61,374 nucleotides of DNA from Actinomycetes bacterium. Its GTDB lineage: Bacteria; Actinomycetota; Actinomycetes; S36-B12. The stretch covers positions 1-61,374 of the forward strand of contig JAHECS010000019.1 of assembly GCA_024641635.1 (NCBI GenBank), in the 5' to 3' direction. Positions 15,932-24,781 of this stretch are shown here, one piece after another. The notes below the pieces were generated by a model. The model was not told where the DNA came from. It worked only from the letters and a program-made list of their open reading frames with translations, and made no database searches. Made by a program: the position numbers and the translations under genes. Every line of letters starts with the position of its first letter. Position 1 is the stretch's first letter.

Positions 15932-17386
15932 TTGGCTGGCGCGACTGTCTCGCAGGGGCCGTCACCTGCGGGTGCCACGACGCTCGCTCATCGCGCCGGC
16001 CGCGGCAGGGACGAGCGGAAGAAGGTGCCGCGCAGCGCACTGGGGGACTTCTCCCCGTCGTCGGAGCGACCGGATCCGCTGGCCCTCCTCACCGGCCAGG
16101 GCGCGGATCGGATTCCCGAGCTTCTCCCCATCCGCTACGGCCGGATGAGCGCGAGTCCGTTCAGCTTCTACCGCGGTGCCGCGCTCGTGATGGCGTCCGA
16201 CCTGTCGATGACAGCCCGAACGTCGCTCCACGCACAACTGTGCGGCGATGCCCACCTGTCGAACTTCGGCGCCTACGCGTCCCCCGAGCGAAGGCTGGTC
16301 TTCGACGTCAACGATTTCGACGAGACGAATCCCGGCCCGTTCGAGTGGGACGTGAAGCGCCTCGCGACCAGCTTCGAGGTCGCTGGCCGCCAGAACGGGT
16401 TCTCCAGCAGCGAGCGCGAGCGGATCGTCCTCACTTCGGCAGCCGCCTACCGGGTGACGATGGCTCAGCTGGCGGGAGCGGGGAACCTGGAGAACTGGTA
16501 CACGCACGTCGACATCGAGTCGATAGCGGACCTGCTCAAGCAGCAGGGCACCAGGAAGTCGGACAAGGCAGCCAAGAAGGTGGACAAGGCGATCGCGAGG
16601 GCCCGCCAGCACGATTCACTCCAGGCGCTGGACAGGCTGACCCACGTCGTCGACGGCCAGCGACGCATCATCAGCAACCCACCCCTGGTCGTCACACTGG
16701 ACGACTTCCTGCAGGGATCTGCGCGCGACGATGCTGAGAAGGTGATCCGTGCGGGCCTTCGCGACTACCGCAGTTCCCTGCAGAGCGAGCGGCGCCACCT
16801 GCTCAGCCAGTTCTCGCTCGTGGACATCGCCCACAAGGTGGTGGGCGTGGGCAGCGTCGGCACCCGCAGCTGGATCCTGCTCCTGAGCGGCCGAGACGAG
16901 AACGACCCGCTCTTCCTGCAGTTCAAGCAGGCGGACCGTTCGGTGCTCGAGGCATTCACCGAGCCGAGTCGCTACAAGAACATGGGCGCCCGCGTCGTCG
17001 CCGGGCAGCGGCTCATGCAATCCACGTCGGACATCTTCCTCGGGTGGATCGCGTCCACCGACCTGGAGGGCCAGGCACACGACTACTACTTCCGGCAGCT
17101 GCGCGACTGGAAGCTCTCGGCCGAGGTGGAGACGATGGATGCCAAGGCGATGCTGACCTACGCCAAGCTGTGCGGCGCCACCCTCGCGAGAGCCCATGCT
17201 CGATCGGGTGATCGGGTCGCGATCGCCGCCTACATCGGAGCTGGCGCCGTCGACTCCGCCCCGAACCGATTCGACGAGGCCATGAGCGCGTTCGCCGTCG
17301 CCTACGCCGATCAGAACGATCGGGACTACTCGGCCCTGACGTCGGCGATCGCCGCGGGTCAGGTCGCCGCGACCGCGGGCGTCTGA
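15932..17386 (+). CDS. DUF2252 family protein, paralogue A
   Basis: The 484-residue protein matches DUF2252. The conserved blocks are RYGRMSASPFSFYRG, CGDAHLSNFG, RLVFDVNDFDET, PFEWDVKRLATS, VGSVGTRSWILLL, and near the end CGATLARAHARSGD and YADQNDRDY. GDxHxxN plus a downstream DFD/E recalls aminoglycoside-phosphotransferase/kinase folds, so a phosphotransferase role is possible but unproven. TTG 15932 is chosen because GGAGG lies 8 nt upstream and no ATG or GTG has a better site. A second member at 47225-48682 is similar over the whole length. It shares a short divergent region with the AI-2E gene. Confidence 0.85.
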   Translation: MAGATVSQGPSPAGATTLAHRAGRGRDERKKVPRSALGDFSPSSERPDPLALLTGQGADRIPELLPIRYGRMSASPFSFYRGAALVMASDLSMTARTSLHAQLCGDAHLSNFGAYASPERRLVFDVNDFDETNPGPFEWDVKRLATSFEVAGRQNGFSSSERERIVLTSAAAYRVTMAQLAGAGNLENWYTHVDIESIADLLKQQGTRKSDKAAKKVDKAIARARQHDSLQALDRLTHVVDGQRRIISNPPLVVTLDDFLQGSARDDAEKVIRAGLRDYRSSLQSERRHLLSQFSLVDIAHKVVGVGSVGTRSWILLLSGRDENDPLFLQFKQADRSVLEAFTEPSRYKNMGARVVAGQRLMQSTSDIFLGWIASTDLEGQAHDYYFRQLRDWKLSAEVETMDAKAMLTYAKLCGATLARAHARSGDRVAIAAYIGAGAVDSAPNRFDEAMSAFAVAYADQNDRDYSALTSAIAAGQVAATAGV

Positions 17387-17415
17387 GCGTCACTCACCCG
17401 AGGCCCACCCACACG

Positions 17416-18432
17416 ATGACAGACGCACCCAGCCCGAGTCCGCCCCTTGGCCGTCGGCTCGCCACCGCCACGAGGACCCTCGCCATCGTCGCCGTCGTCC
17501 CGGCCGTGATCGCCTTCGTCGTGGGAGGGCCGACGGCCGCGGGCGGAGCCGTGCTCGGTGCGGTCCTCGCCTTCCTGCTCGCCCTGCTGGCCGGCTGGAG
17601 GCGCTCGCTGCTGTTCATCGTCCCGATGATCGGCGCGGCCGCTCTCTCCGCTGTGACCTCGGGAACGGCGTGGTGGGTGCTGGGGCTGGGCGTCTTGGGC
17701 CTTCTGGCAGGTGCGCTCAGTGCTCGGGGCCTGGTCGCTCCCGTGGCGTTGGTGGGCATCGCCTGGTCAGTGTCCAAGCCCACCGACCCTCCCGCGGACC
17801 TGCTCGTGCTGCTGCTCTTCGCCGCGATCACCGCCGCCTACGCCGTTCTCGTCGCCCGACGACTCGGCCTGCCCGGCGTCGCGGACGCGGTCCGGCTTCC
17901 GCCGAGGCGGGTCGCCCTCGCGACCGTCGGGCTGACGATCGCCGCGACGGCCGCCGGGGTCATGGCGCAGCACTGGGACAACGAGAACGCCTACTGGCTG
18001 CCCATGACCGTGTTCGTCCTCGCCATCCCCGCCCCCGGCACGGCCCTCTCGGAGCGCGCTTTGACGCGCGTCCTGGGCACCGCGGCCGGCGTCGGGGCGG
18101 CCCTCGTCATCCTCGGGATCATCACGTCCCCCGTCGTGCTCTACGGGCTCGCCTTCGTGGGAATGACTCTGACCCTGGCCGTGCCGACACCGCGATGGTT
18201 CAACGCGGCCACCGTGGCTGCCGGCATCGTGCTGGCGCTCTCGCCGACATCGGAGTCCGACATCGCCGGGTCGCGCCTGGGGGCGACCGCCCTGGCCGCC
18301 GCGCTGGTCGTGCTGACGGCGAGCACGCTCGCCCTCGTCGCCCGGGTGATGCCCTCGTCGAGCGAGCAGCGCGACCAGGTCGCCGAGTTCGAGAAGGAGC
18401 GCCGGCGCGACGAGTCGCCGCCCCCCGGGTAG
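17416..18432 (+). CDS. FUSC-like integral membrane protein
   Basis: The 338-residue protein is almost entirely hydrophobic, with about ten predicted membrane segments in two halves. The second half has the FUSC-type signature around HWDNENAYWLPMTVFVL followed by ERALTRVLGTAAGVGAALV. This resembles the aromatic acid/fusaric acid resistance exporter repeats (the AaeB/YccS C-terminal part). A charged C-terminal tail ends the protein. The cargo is unknown. It lies 29 bp after the DUF2252 gene on the same strand, so the two may be co-transcribed, and it converges with the TDT-family gene 14 bp downstream. Confidence 0.72.
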   Translation: MTDAPSPSPPLGRRLATATRTLAIVAVVPAVIAFVVGGPTAAGGAVLGAVLAFLLALLAGWRRSLLFIVPMIGAAALSAVTSGTAWWVLGLGVLGLLAGALSARGLVAPVALVGIAWSVSKPTDPPADLLVLLLFAAITAAYAVLVARRLGLPGVADAVRLPPRRVALATVGLTIAATAAGVMAQHWDNENAYWLPMTVFVLAIPAPGTALSERALTRVLGTAAGVGAALVILGIITSPVVLYGLAFVGMTLTLAVPTPRWFNAATVAAGIVLALSPTSESDIAGSRLGATALAAALVVLTASTLALVARVMPSSSEQRDQVAEFEKERRRDESPPPG

Positions 18433-18446
18433 TCGAGGTCGCGGCG

Positions 18447-19538
18447 TCAGGCGCGCGCGAGGCGCGCCCGGATCCAGCGGACCGAGCCGACGAACACCGC
18501 CAGCCATACGAGGGTCGCCAGGGCGGCCATGCCGACAGCGAGTCCGGTCATGATCACCGAGTCCCAGGTGTGGGCGAGCTCTCCGCACGCCACTGCCACG
18601 GCGGCGAGGGGGAAGACGAAGCTCCAGGAGGACGGCGAGAACGGCAGGGCCTGCTGCCGCAGGCGGAGAGTGAGCATGGCGACGACGGCCAGCCACCACA
18701 GGCTGAATCCCACGAGCGCGCCGGCGCTGAGGCTCGTCATGAACGCCACCGACATCGGAGGCGCGGTGAGGAGCACCGGGATGACCAGCGGGAGGGCCAG
18801 GAATGCCAGCGCCGCCGCCGCGGCCGGGCTCATCATGATCCACGCGGCCGGCGTCCCGGCCGAGGGATCGAGCGGCACCACGACGAGACGCGCGAGAACG
18901 AGAGCGGCGATGAGGATGAACAGCATGAAGCCGGTCCCGAGGAACAGGACCGCCAGCGGGGCCGCGACCTCGGCGACCGGTCCGTGCGCGGTGGCGCACA
19001 GCCGGGCGAGTGCCGTGGCCGCCAGCAGAAGAACCGTCTGAGGCATGAACCACACGCCTGACAGCGTGTTCGCCTCGAGGGCGCCCCGGCTGCCGATGGC
19101 CGCAACGAAGAACACCAGGGTGAGCCAGAGGTCCGCCACCGCAGCGGTGAGCACGAGCAGGAGCAGGATCCAGCTCGCGAAGCCGCTGTCCAGCATGACG
19201 GGAGCGGCCGCCTCGTAGGCGAGGACAAGGGTGAGGGCGGCCCCGGGGATCGCCGCGTAGGCCGGACCCAGCTCGCTCGACCTCAGGTTCTCGCGGACCA
19301 TGCGCCGGGGCGTGTGGTGGACGACGTTGAGCACGACGAGGAGCACGAGCGTGACCGTGGCCACCGTCAGCAGCAGCCACCCCACTCCCTGGCTGATGCG
19401 GGCGATGAGGCTGGATTCCTCGGGGAGGCGGAAGGCCGCCACCGACAGCGCCGCCGTGCCCATGACACCGCCGAACCAGCCCGGATGCGACCGGGCCCGC
19501 TCCAGCGAGTCGTCGCTGGGGTGAGCCGCCGCCGTCAC
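18447..19538 (-). CDS. TDT-family transporter (TehA/SLAC1/SSU1 superfamily)
   Basis: The 363-residue protein has about ten membrane helices with the tellurite-resistance/dicarboxylate transporter pattern: N-terminal HPGWFGGVMGTAALSVA, matching the family's P.WF..VMGT opening, and repeated two-helix units. The superfamily includes TehA, plant SLAC1 anion channels and the yeast sulfite exporter SSU1. It is the last gene of a run that includes a SoeA-like molybdoenzyme, TauE/SafE and MoeA, with 59 bp to MoeA. Export of sulfite or another sulfur anion is therefore a reasonable inference. The GTG start at 19538 has a weak ribosome site; the true start could be a little further in. Confidence 0.75.
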   Translation of the reverse strand: MTAAAHPSDDSLERARSHPGWFGGVMGTAALSVAAFRLPEESSLIARISQGVGWLLLTVATVTLVLLVVLNVVHHTPRRMVRENLRSSELGPAYAAIPGAALTLVLAYEAAAPVMLDSGFASWILLLLVLTAAVADLWLTLVFFVAAIGSRGALEANTLSGVWFMPQTVLLLAATALARLCATAHGPVAEVAAPLAVLFLGTGFMLFILIAALVLARLVVVPLDPSAGTPAAWIMMSPAAAAALAFLALPLVIPVLLTAPPMSVAFMTSLSAGALVGFSLWWLAVVAMLTLRLRQQALPFSPSSWSFVFPLAAVAVACGELAHTWDSVIMTGLAVGMAALATLVWLAVFVGSVRWIRARLARA

Positions 19539-19597
19539 CGGACCACCGTACCCGCCACCGTCCTGGCCCCGGGTCTCCTCGGCGCGCCGTCAGTCGA

Positions 19598-20773
19598 TCA
19601 GGGCAGGGGCAGCCAGAGCACGTGCTCCCCCTGAGCCGTGCGACCCTCGGGAACGACGGCGAAGCCGGTTGACTGCGAGAGGCCGCGGAGCATCGCCGAG
19701 CCGCCATAGGGAGAGAGCACGAAGGTGCCGTCCTCGAGGTTGCCGGCGACCAGTCGGGTGTGACCCACGGGCGCCCGCAGCTCCTCAGCCGCCGGAACGG
19801 TCGACAGGTCCCGCGGCGCTCGACCCAGCAGCGAGTCCAGGATCGGGACGGCGAGGGTGACGAACCCGACGACCGCCGAGTGCGGATTGCCCGGGAGTCC
19901 CACGAGCGGGACCTGCCGCCCACCACTCTCGGGGAGGACCGCCAGCAGCATCGGATGGCCCGGGCGCACGGCCACGTGATCGACCACGAGCCGGCCGCCC
20001 AGCTGCTCGACCGCCGCGCGCACGTGGTCACGGGGTCCTTCGGCCGTGCCCCCCGTGGTGATGATGACGTCCGCCTGCCCGACCGCCTGCGCGAACGCAC
20101 CGACCACGTCCTCGAGCTGGTCGCCTACCTGCCGATGGGACACCACCTGTCCACCCGCGCGGGCGAGCCAGCCCGGGAGCTGGGGACCCAGGGAGTCGCG
20201 GACCCGGCCATTGCTCGGGATCCCGCTCTCCTGAAGCTCGTCCCCCAGCAGGATGAGCTCGACACGCGGGTATCGCGTCACCATCACGTCGTCATGGCCT
20301 GTGGCGGCCAGGAAGCCGGAGAGGGCCGGGGTCACCTCGGTGCCGGCGGACGCGACGTGCTCGCCGACTCGGCACTCCTCACCACGCGCCCGGATGTCGC
20401 GTCCGGATGAAACCGAGCCGAGGACGGCATCGCCCTCCACCCGGGCGTCCTCCCAGCGCAGCACTCCCAGGGTTCCGACCGGCACGACGGCTCCCGTGGC
20501 GATCCGGACGCAGGTCCCGCTCGCGAGCCGATCCGGGTACGGGCCACCGGCCAGGACGTCGCCGACGATCCGCCACGGGCCCTGCCCCGCGACGGCCCAG
20601 CCGTCCATCGCCGAGGTGTCGAAGCTGGGCAAGTCGCAACGGGCCTGGACGTCCTCGCGCAGGACTCGTCGGTCCGTCGCCGAGACGGGAACCCGTTCGA
20701 CCGCCAGCGGGGCCGCCACCGAGGCGGCCGCGGAGCGCGCCAACGCCCAGTCCGCCTCGCGCAGTGTGGACAT
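19598..20773 (-). CDS. moeA: MoeA-family molybdopterin molybdenumtransferase
   Basis: The 391-residue protein has the MoeA domain series. The N-terminal domain carries SFDTSAMDGWAV, matching the family's DNSAMDGYA. A beta domain holds CVRIATGAVVPVG. The MogA-like domain has TTGGTAEGPRDHV and LPGNPHSAVVGF, followed by a short C-terminal barrel. MoeA inserts molybdate into adenylylated molybdopterin in the cytosol. ATG 20773 has GGAGG 6 nt upstream. It sits 47 bp after TauE and two genes after the molybdoenzyme, suggesting a dedicated copy that supplies cofactor to that enzyme; a housekeeping moeA probably exists elsewhere. RPGHPM replaces the common KPGKP, a modest deviation. Confidence 0.88.
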   Translation of the reverse strand: MSTLREADWALARSAAASVAAPLAVERVPVSATDRRVLREDVQARCDLPSFDTSAMDGWAVAGQGPWRIVGDVLAGGPYPDRLASGTCVRIATGAVVPVGTLGVLRWEDARVEGDAVLGSVSSGRDIRARGEECRVGEHVASAGTEVTPALSGFLAATGHDDVMVTRYPRVELILLGDELQESGIPSNGRVRDSLGPQLPGWLARAGGQVVSHRQVGDQLEDVVGAFAQAVGQADVIITTGGTAEGPRDHVRAAVEQLGGRLVVDHVAVRPGHPMLLAVLPESGGRQVPLVGLPGNPHSAVVGFVTLAVPILDSLLGRAPRDLSTVPAAEELRAPVGHTRLVAGNLEDGTFVLSPYGGSAMLRGLSQSTGFAVVPEGRTAQGEHVLWLPLP

Positions 20774-20820
20774 GCCGGCCTCCCCGACGGATCCCGGATG
20801 CCCGGGGCGACGTCACGAGA

Positions 20821-21801
20821 CTAGTAGGGGTCCTCGACCAGGTCGGGATCGTCCGACATCGTCTCGAGCTCGTCCGGCAGGTTCTCCTCCTTGTCCCGCC
20901 GTGCCCGTGCCACCAGAACCGCGACGGCAGTGACGAGCGCGAGGAAGAACACGATGACGACGACGAGGTCCAGCACCGAGGTCGCTGCGAAGTCGAAGAT
21001 GGCCGTGAACGCGTGCGACTTGTCGAGCAGCGTGAACGAACCGACGATGAGGACGAACCAGCCGAACGACGTCCGCAGTCGATCGGGGTGGATCTTGGTG
21101 GCGAACTTGACCCCCAGGAACACACCCACGATGGCAAAGGCGATCACGATCAACGTGACGCCCCAGTCGAAGTCGGTCTCCGGGTTGACGGCAGCGAAGC
21201 CGCCATCTCCGAAGAAGGTGATCCGGTAGCTGACGAAGGTCGCGATCGCCTTCATCATCACCACGAGCAAGGACGTGCCGACGGCCGCCTGCATCGGAAT
21301 CCCACCGAGGAGGACCAGCGCCGGCACGACGAGGAAACCTCCACCGGCTCCCACGAGTCCCGTCGCGATCCCGACCACGAAGCCGTCGAGGAGGATGCGG
21401 AAGAGCGGCAGGCCGTCATGGTGCTTGGCGTGCATCTCCTTGCGCCCGCGGATCATCGCGATGGCGGTGATCACCATCATGATTCCCAGGAGAACGAGCA
21501 CGAGATTGCCAGGAAGCCGCTGCCCCACCTGCCCGGCCAGCAGGGCGCCCGTGACCCCTGCAGACCCGAAGATCAAGCCGGTCCTCCAGCGCACCTGACC
21601 CGCGCGGGCGTACTGGATCATGCCAATGAGCGACGTGACGGCGACCAGGACGGCGCTGGCCGCGATGGCGGGCTTCGGGTCGAAATCGCCGATGTACACG
21701 AGCATCGGCGTCGTCAGGATCGAGCCGCCACCGCCGAACATCCCCACGGCCATGCCGATACCGATCGACAGGAACGCAAGGATCGCAAGGACGAGCGACA
21801 T
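20821..21801 (-). CDS. TauE/SafE family sulfite/anion exporter
   Basis: The 326-residue membrane protein has the TauE/SafE pattern of two homologous halves with glycine-rich re-entrant motifs: GMAVGMFGGGGSILTTPMLVY in the first and GLVGAGGGFLVVPALVLLGG in the second. About eight to nine membrane segments are visible. Family members export sulfite, sulfoacetate or organosulfonates, or take up thiosulfate. It lies 55 bp downstream of the SoeA-like gene. In that context the likely job is removing toxic sulfite from the cytosol. ATG 21801 has AAGGA 9 nt upstream. The C-terminus is a charged tail. Confidence 0.85.
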   Translation of the reverse strand: MSLVLAILAFLSIGIGMAVGMFGGGGSILTTPMLVYIGDFDPKPAIAASAVLVAVTSLIGMIQYARAGQVRWRTGLIFGSAGVTGALLAGQVGQRLPGNLVLVLLGIMMVITAIAMIRGRKEMHAKHHDGLPLFRILLDGFVVGIATGLVGAGGGFLVVPALVLLGGIPMQAAVGTSLLVVMMKAIATFVSYRITFFGDGGFAAVNPETDFDWGVTLIVIAFAIVGVFLGVKFATKIHPDRLRTSFGWFVLIVGSFTLLDKSHAFTAIFDFAATSVLDLVVVIVFFLALVTAVAVLVARARRDKEENLPDELETMSDDPDLVEDPY

Positions 21802-21856
21802 GAGGAGATTCCTTCTTCAGTAACGCCGGTGGAGGGCTGCGATGCGCTCGCGACTC

Positions 21857-24745
21857 CTACTGGCTCTCGTTGTTGACGTAGTAGGCCTGGATCTGCGGCA
21901 TCACTGGCCGCATCATGAACATCGGGCGGCGCAGGCCGTCCTTGTTCGGGCCGGGGCGCGTCCACGACATCCACTCGCGGTAGACCTCGCGTGACTTCGC
22001 GGTGTCGACGACGACGTCGCCGTACTTGTCCTCCTCGTGCGCCTTCTCGACCTTCACCCGCTGATGCCAGCAGTGCATGCCTGACTGGGTGTCCGGGTGC
22101 ACGGCGAACGCCAGGTTCTGGTGGACGCCCGGGTCCTCCCAGGTGATGCGCATCGAGTCGGCGTCCTCGCTCACGAACGGACGCACGCCCTCCTTGTAGC
22201 GCAGGCGCCAGCGACCATCGGGCATCTTGCCGACGTCGACCTTGCCCGAGACCCACCGGCTGCCGGCGTCGTCCGTCGTGCGCCACCGGCCCATGTGATG
22301 CGACAACGCGATGACGCCGGGCTTGATGCCCTCGGTCGCCCAGATGCGGGCCACGAAGTACCCGATCTCCGTGTTGACGCGGACCATGTCGCCGGTCCGG
22401 AGGCCGAGTCGCCTGGCATCGACGTTGTTCATCCACACCGGGTGCTTGTTGCTGATCTCGTTCAGGTACTTGGCGTTCCCCGACCGGGTGTGGATCAGCG
22501 TCGGCAGGCGGAAGGTGGGAACCAGGGCCATCTCGCCCTTGCTGTGGTCCATGCCGTGGTGGCGGACATGGCTCGGGATGTAGCAGGGGGTGGCGTACTC
22601 GGGCCAGCCGAAGTCGGCGATCGACGGCGAGTAGAGCTCGAGCTTGCGGGACGGGGTGAGCCACCCCGCGACCTCAGAGCCGTCCTCGAGCACGACGCCG
22701 ACCGCACCGGCCTCACCGACCAACGGCTTCTGCGTCTCCGGCGTCACGGGCTTGCGCAGGACGCCGTTCTCGTCGGCGACCGCGCCCTCACGCTCCGCGG
22801 GGGTCAGCGCGCGCTCGTCCTGCCGGTAGAGGTTGTTCACGATCTCCACCGCGCCGTACTTGCGCATGTACTCCAGCGGGGTCAGACCCTCCTTCTCCGC
22901 CTTCTCCGGCAGGCCCGGCACCTGGTTCTCGAAGATCCAGCCGTAGTACTCGTCCACGGTGACCTTCTTGCCCGGCTCCCCGGGCGACTCGAAGTACTTC
23001 CGGATGCCGAGGGAGCCGTCCGGATCGATGCGCCAGGAGAGCTCGATCCAGAACTCCGTCTCCTCCCAGACCTCGCCCGGGTTCGACTGGCGCGTGTCGG
23101 TGACGGTCTCGCCCATCTTCTCGAGGGCGACCCTGCGGACCGGCTGCCGGAAGCCCAGCCACTTGCCTGCGTACTGCTCGTAGGACTGCGTGTCGTGGCG
23201 TTCCGTGCTGTGCCCGAACGGGAGAACGTAGTCGGCGAAGATCGCCGTCTCGTTCCACGTGGGAGTCATGGCGACATGGCATCCCACCAGGTTCTCGTCC
23301 GAGAGCGCCTCGATCCAGCTGAAGCCGTCGGGATTCGTCCACACAGGGTTGTAGACCCGGGAGAAGTACGTGTCGATCTTGCCGCGCCCCTCGAGGAGGA
23401 AGTGCGGCAGCAGGATCGACAGCTCGTTCGTCGACATCGGGAACTCGCTCGGCCACAGCAGCTCGTTCCACGAGTTGTGGCCGCCCGGCATGCTCGGACC
23501 GTGCGGGATGAACTTGTTCCAGCCGTTCGGGCTGGTCCCGCCCTTCTCGCCGACGCTGCCGGTGAGGACGGTCAGGAAGAACAGCGCGCGGGCCACTGCC
23601 CAGCCGCCGAGGTTGCCCGCCGTGGCCGAGCGCCACGTGTGCGCGGCGAGCCTGCGGTCACAGCCGGCGACGATCCGGGCGACGCGCTCGATCTGCTCCG
23701 CCGGCACACGACACTCCTCGGCCGCGAACTCGAACGTGTACTGCTGGTAGTCCGCGGTGAGCGCCTCCTTGAAGGCGTCGAAGTCCTTCGGATCCTGATC
23801 CGGATGCAGGGCCTCGAGGTACGTGGACCAGTTCACCCAGCGGCGCAGGTAGTCCCACTGCACGGCGTCGGTGCGCAGCAGGTAGGCGGCGATGGCGAGC
23901 AGCATGGCGGCCTCGCTCCCCGGCCACGGGGAGACCCACTCGTCAGCATGCGAAGCGGTGTTCGACAGCCGGGGGTCGACGACGACGAGCTTGGCGTTGC
24001 CATGCACCTTGGCGTCCATGATCCGTTGCGCGTGCGGGTTGAAGTAGTGGCCCGACTCGAGGTGCGCCGACAGGAGCAGGATCACCTTCGCGTTCTCGTG
24101 GTCCGGCGAGGGCCGGTCGTACCCGCCCCAGACGGAGTACCCGAAACGCGCCCCTCCGGAGCAGATGTTCGTATGGGTGTTGTTCCCGTCGACGCCCCAC
24201 GTGAGCAGGACCCGCTCGATGAAGCCGTCCTCGCCGTGCCGGCCGACGTGGTACATGACCTCGTTGCGGCGATCCTCCAGGATCGCCGTACGGATGCGAC
24301 CCGCGATGTCGTCCATCGCGTCGTCCCAGGAGACCCTCTCGAACTGGGCGCTGCCACGTGCACCTGTGCGCTTGAGCGGGTAGAGGATGCGCTCCGGATC
24401 GGTCGTCTGGTTGATCGTCGCCGGTCCCTTGGCGCAGTTGCGCCCGCGGGAACCCGGATGTGCCGGGTTGCCCTCGACCTTCACGACCTCCTTGGTCTCC
24501 CGGTCCACGTAGGCCAGCAGCCCGCACGCCGACTCGCAGTTGAAGCAGGTGGTCGGCACGAGCATGTAGTGCTTCTCGACCTTGCGCGGGTGCGCCTTGG
24601 CGTCGTACATGACGACGTCGTCCCACGTGTCGACCGGCGGGTAGTTCGAGACCGTCTCGCGGACGCGGAGCCCGTGGTGCTCAGGCCGATCCGACGAGAC
24701 GGGCGAAGCGGAGGGCCCACGCTTCGCTGCGGAGCGCTTGGACAT
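21857..24745 (-). CDS. soeA: SoeA-like molybdopterin oxidoreductase catalytic subunit
   Basis: The 962-residue protein belongs to the DMSO-reductase superfamily. The N-terminal iron-sulfur motif is CFNCESAC (Cys67, 70, 74) with Cys104 in GRNCAKG. The Mo/bis-MGD region follows; THTNICSGGARFGY offers Cys195 as a possible Mo ligand. A C-terminal molydop-binding domain (about 750-900) closes it. No Tat signal is present, so it should face the cytosol. The GEDGF, NICSGGAR and LESGHYFNPHAQRI stretches resemble, from memory, SoeA of sulfite:quinone oxidoreductase SoeABC. Polysulfide/thiosulfate or tetrathionate reductase is the main alternative. The partner FeS/NrfD gene is 36 bp upstream, TauE 55 bp downstream and MoeA next. 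The enzyme class is certain; sulfite as substrate rests largely on context. Confidence 0.72.
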   Translation of the reverse strand: MSKRSAAKRGPSASPVSSDRPEHHGLRVRETVSNYPPVDTWDDVVMYDAKAHPRKVEKHYMLVPTTCFNCESACGLLAYVDRETKEVVKVEGNPAHPGSRGRNCAKGPATINQTTDPERILYPLKRTGARGSAQFERVSWDDAMDDIAGRIRTAILEDRRNEVMYHVGRHGEDGFIERVLLTWGVDGNNTHTNICSGGARFGYSVWGGYDRPSPDHENAKVILLLSAHLESGHYFNPHAQRIMDAKVHGNAKLVVVDPRLSNTASHADEWVSPWPGSEAAMLLAIAAYLLRTDAVQWDYLRRWVNWSTYLEALHPDQDPKDFDAFKEALTADYQQYTFEFAAEECRVPAEQIERVARIVAGCDRRLAAHTWRSATAGNLGGWAVARALFFLTVLTGSVGEKGGTSPNGWNKFIPHGPSMPGGHNSWNELLWPSEFPMSTNELSILLPHFLLEGRGKIDTYFSRVYNPVWTNPDGFSWIEALSDENLVGCHVAMTPTWNETAIFADYVLPFGHSTERHDTQSYEQYAGKWLGFRQPVRRVALEKMGETVTDTRQSNPGEVWEETEFWIELSWRIDPDGSLGIRKYFESPGEPGKKVTVDEYYGWIFENQVPGLPEKAEKEGLTPLEYMRKYGAVEIVNNLYRQDERALTPAEREGAVADENGVLRKPVTPETQKPLVGEAGAVGVVLEDGSEVAGWLTPSRKLELYSPSIADFGWPEYATPCYIPSHVRHHGMDHSKGEMALVPTFRLPTLIHTRSGNAKYLNEISNKHPVWMNNVDARRLGLRTGDMVRVNTEIGYFVARIWATEGIKPGVIALSHHMGRWRTTDDAGSRWVSGKVDVGKMPDGRWRLRYKEGVRPFVSEDADSMRITWEDPGVHQNLAFAVHPDTQSGMHCWHQRVKVEKAHEEDKYGDVVVDTAKSREVYREWMSWTRPGPNKDGLRRPMFMMRPVMPQIQAYYVNNESQ

Positions 24746-24781
24746 CTGCTGGCGTCCTTTCCTGGACGGTGCGTGCGTGGC

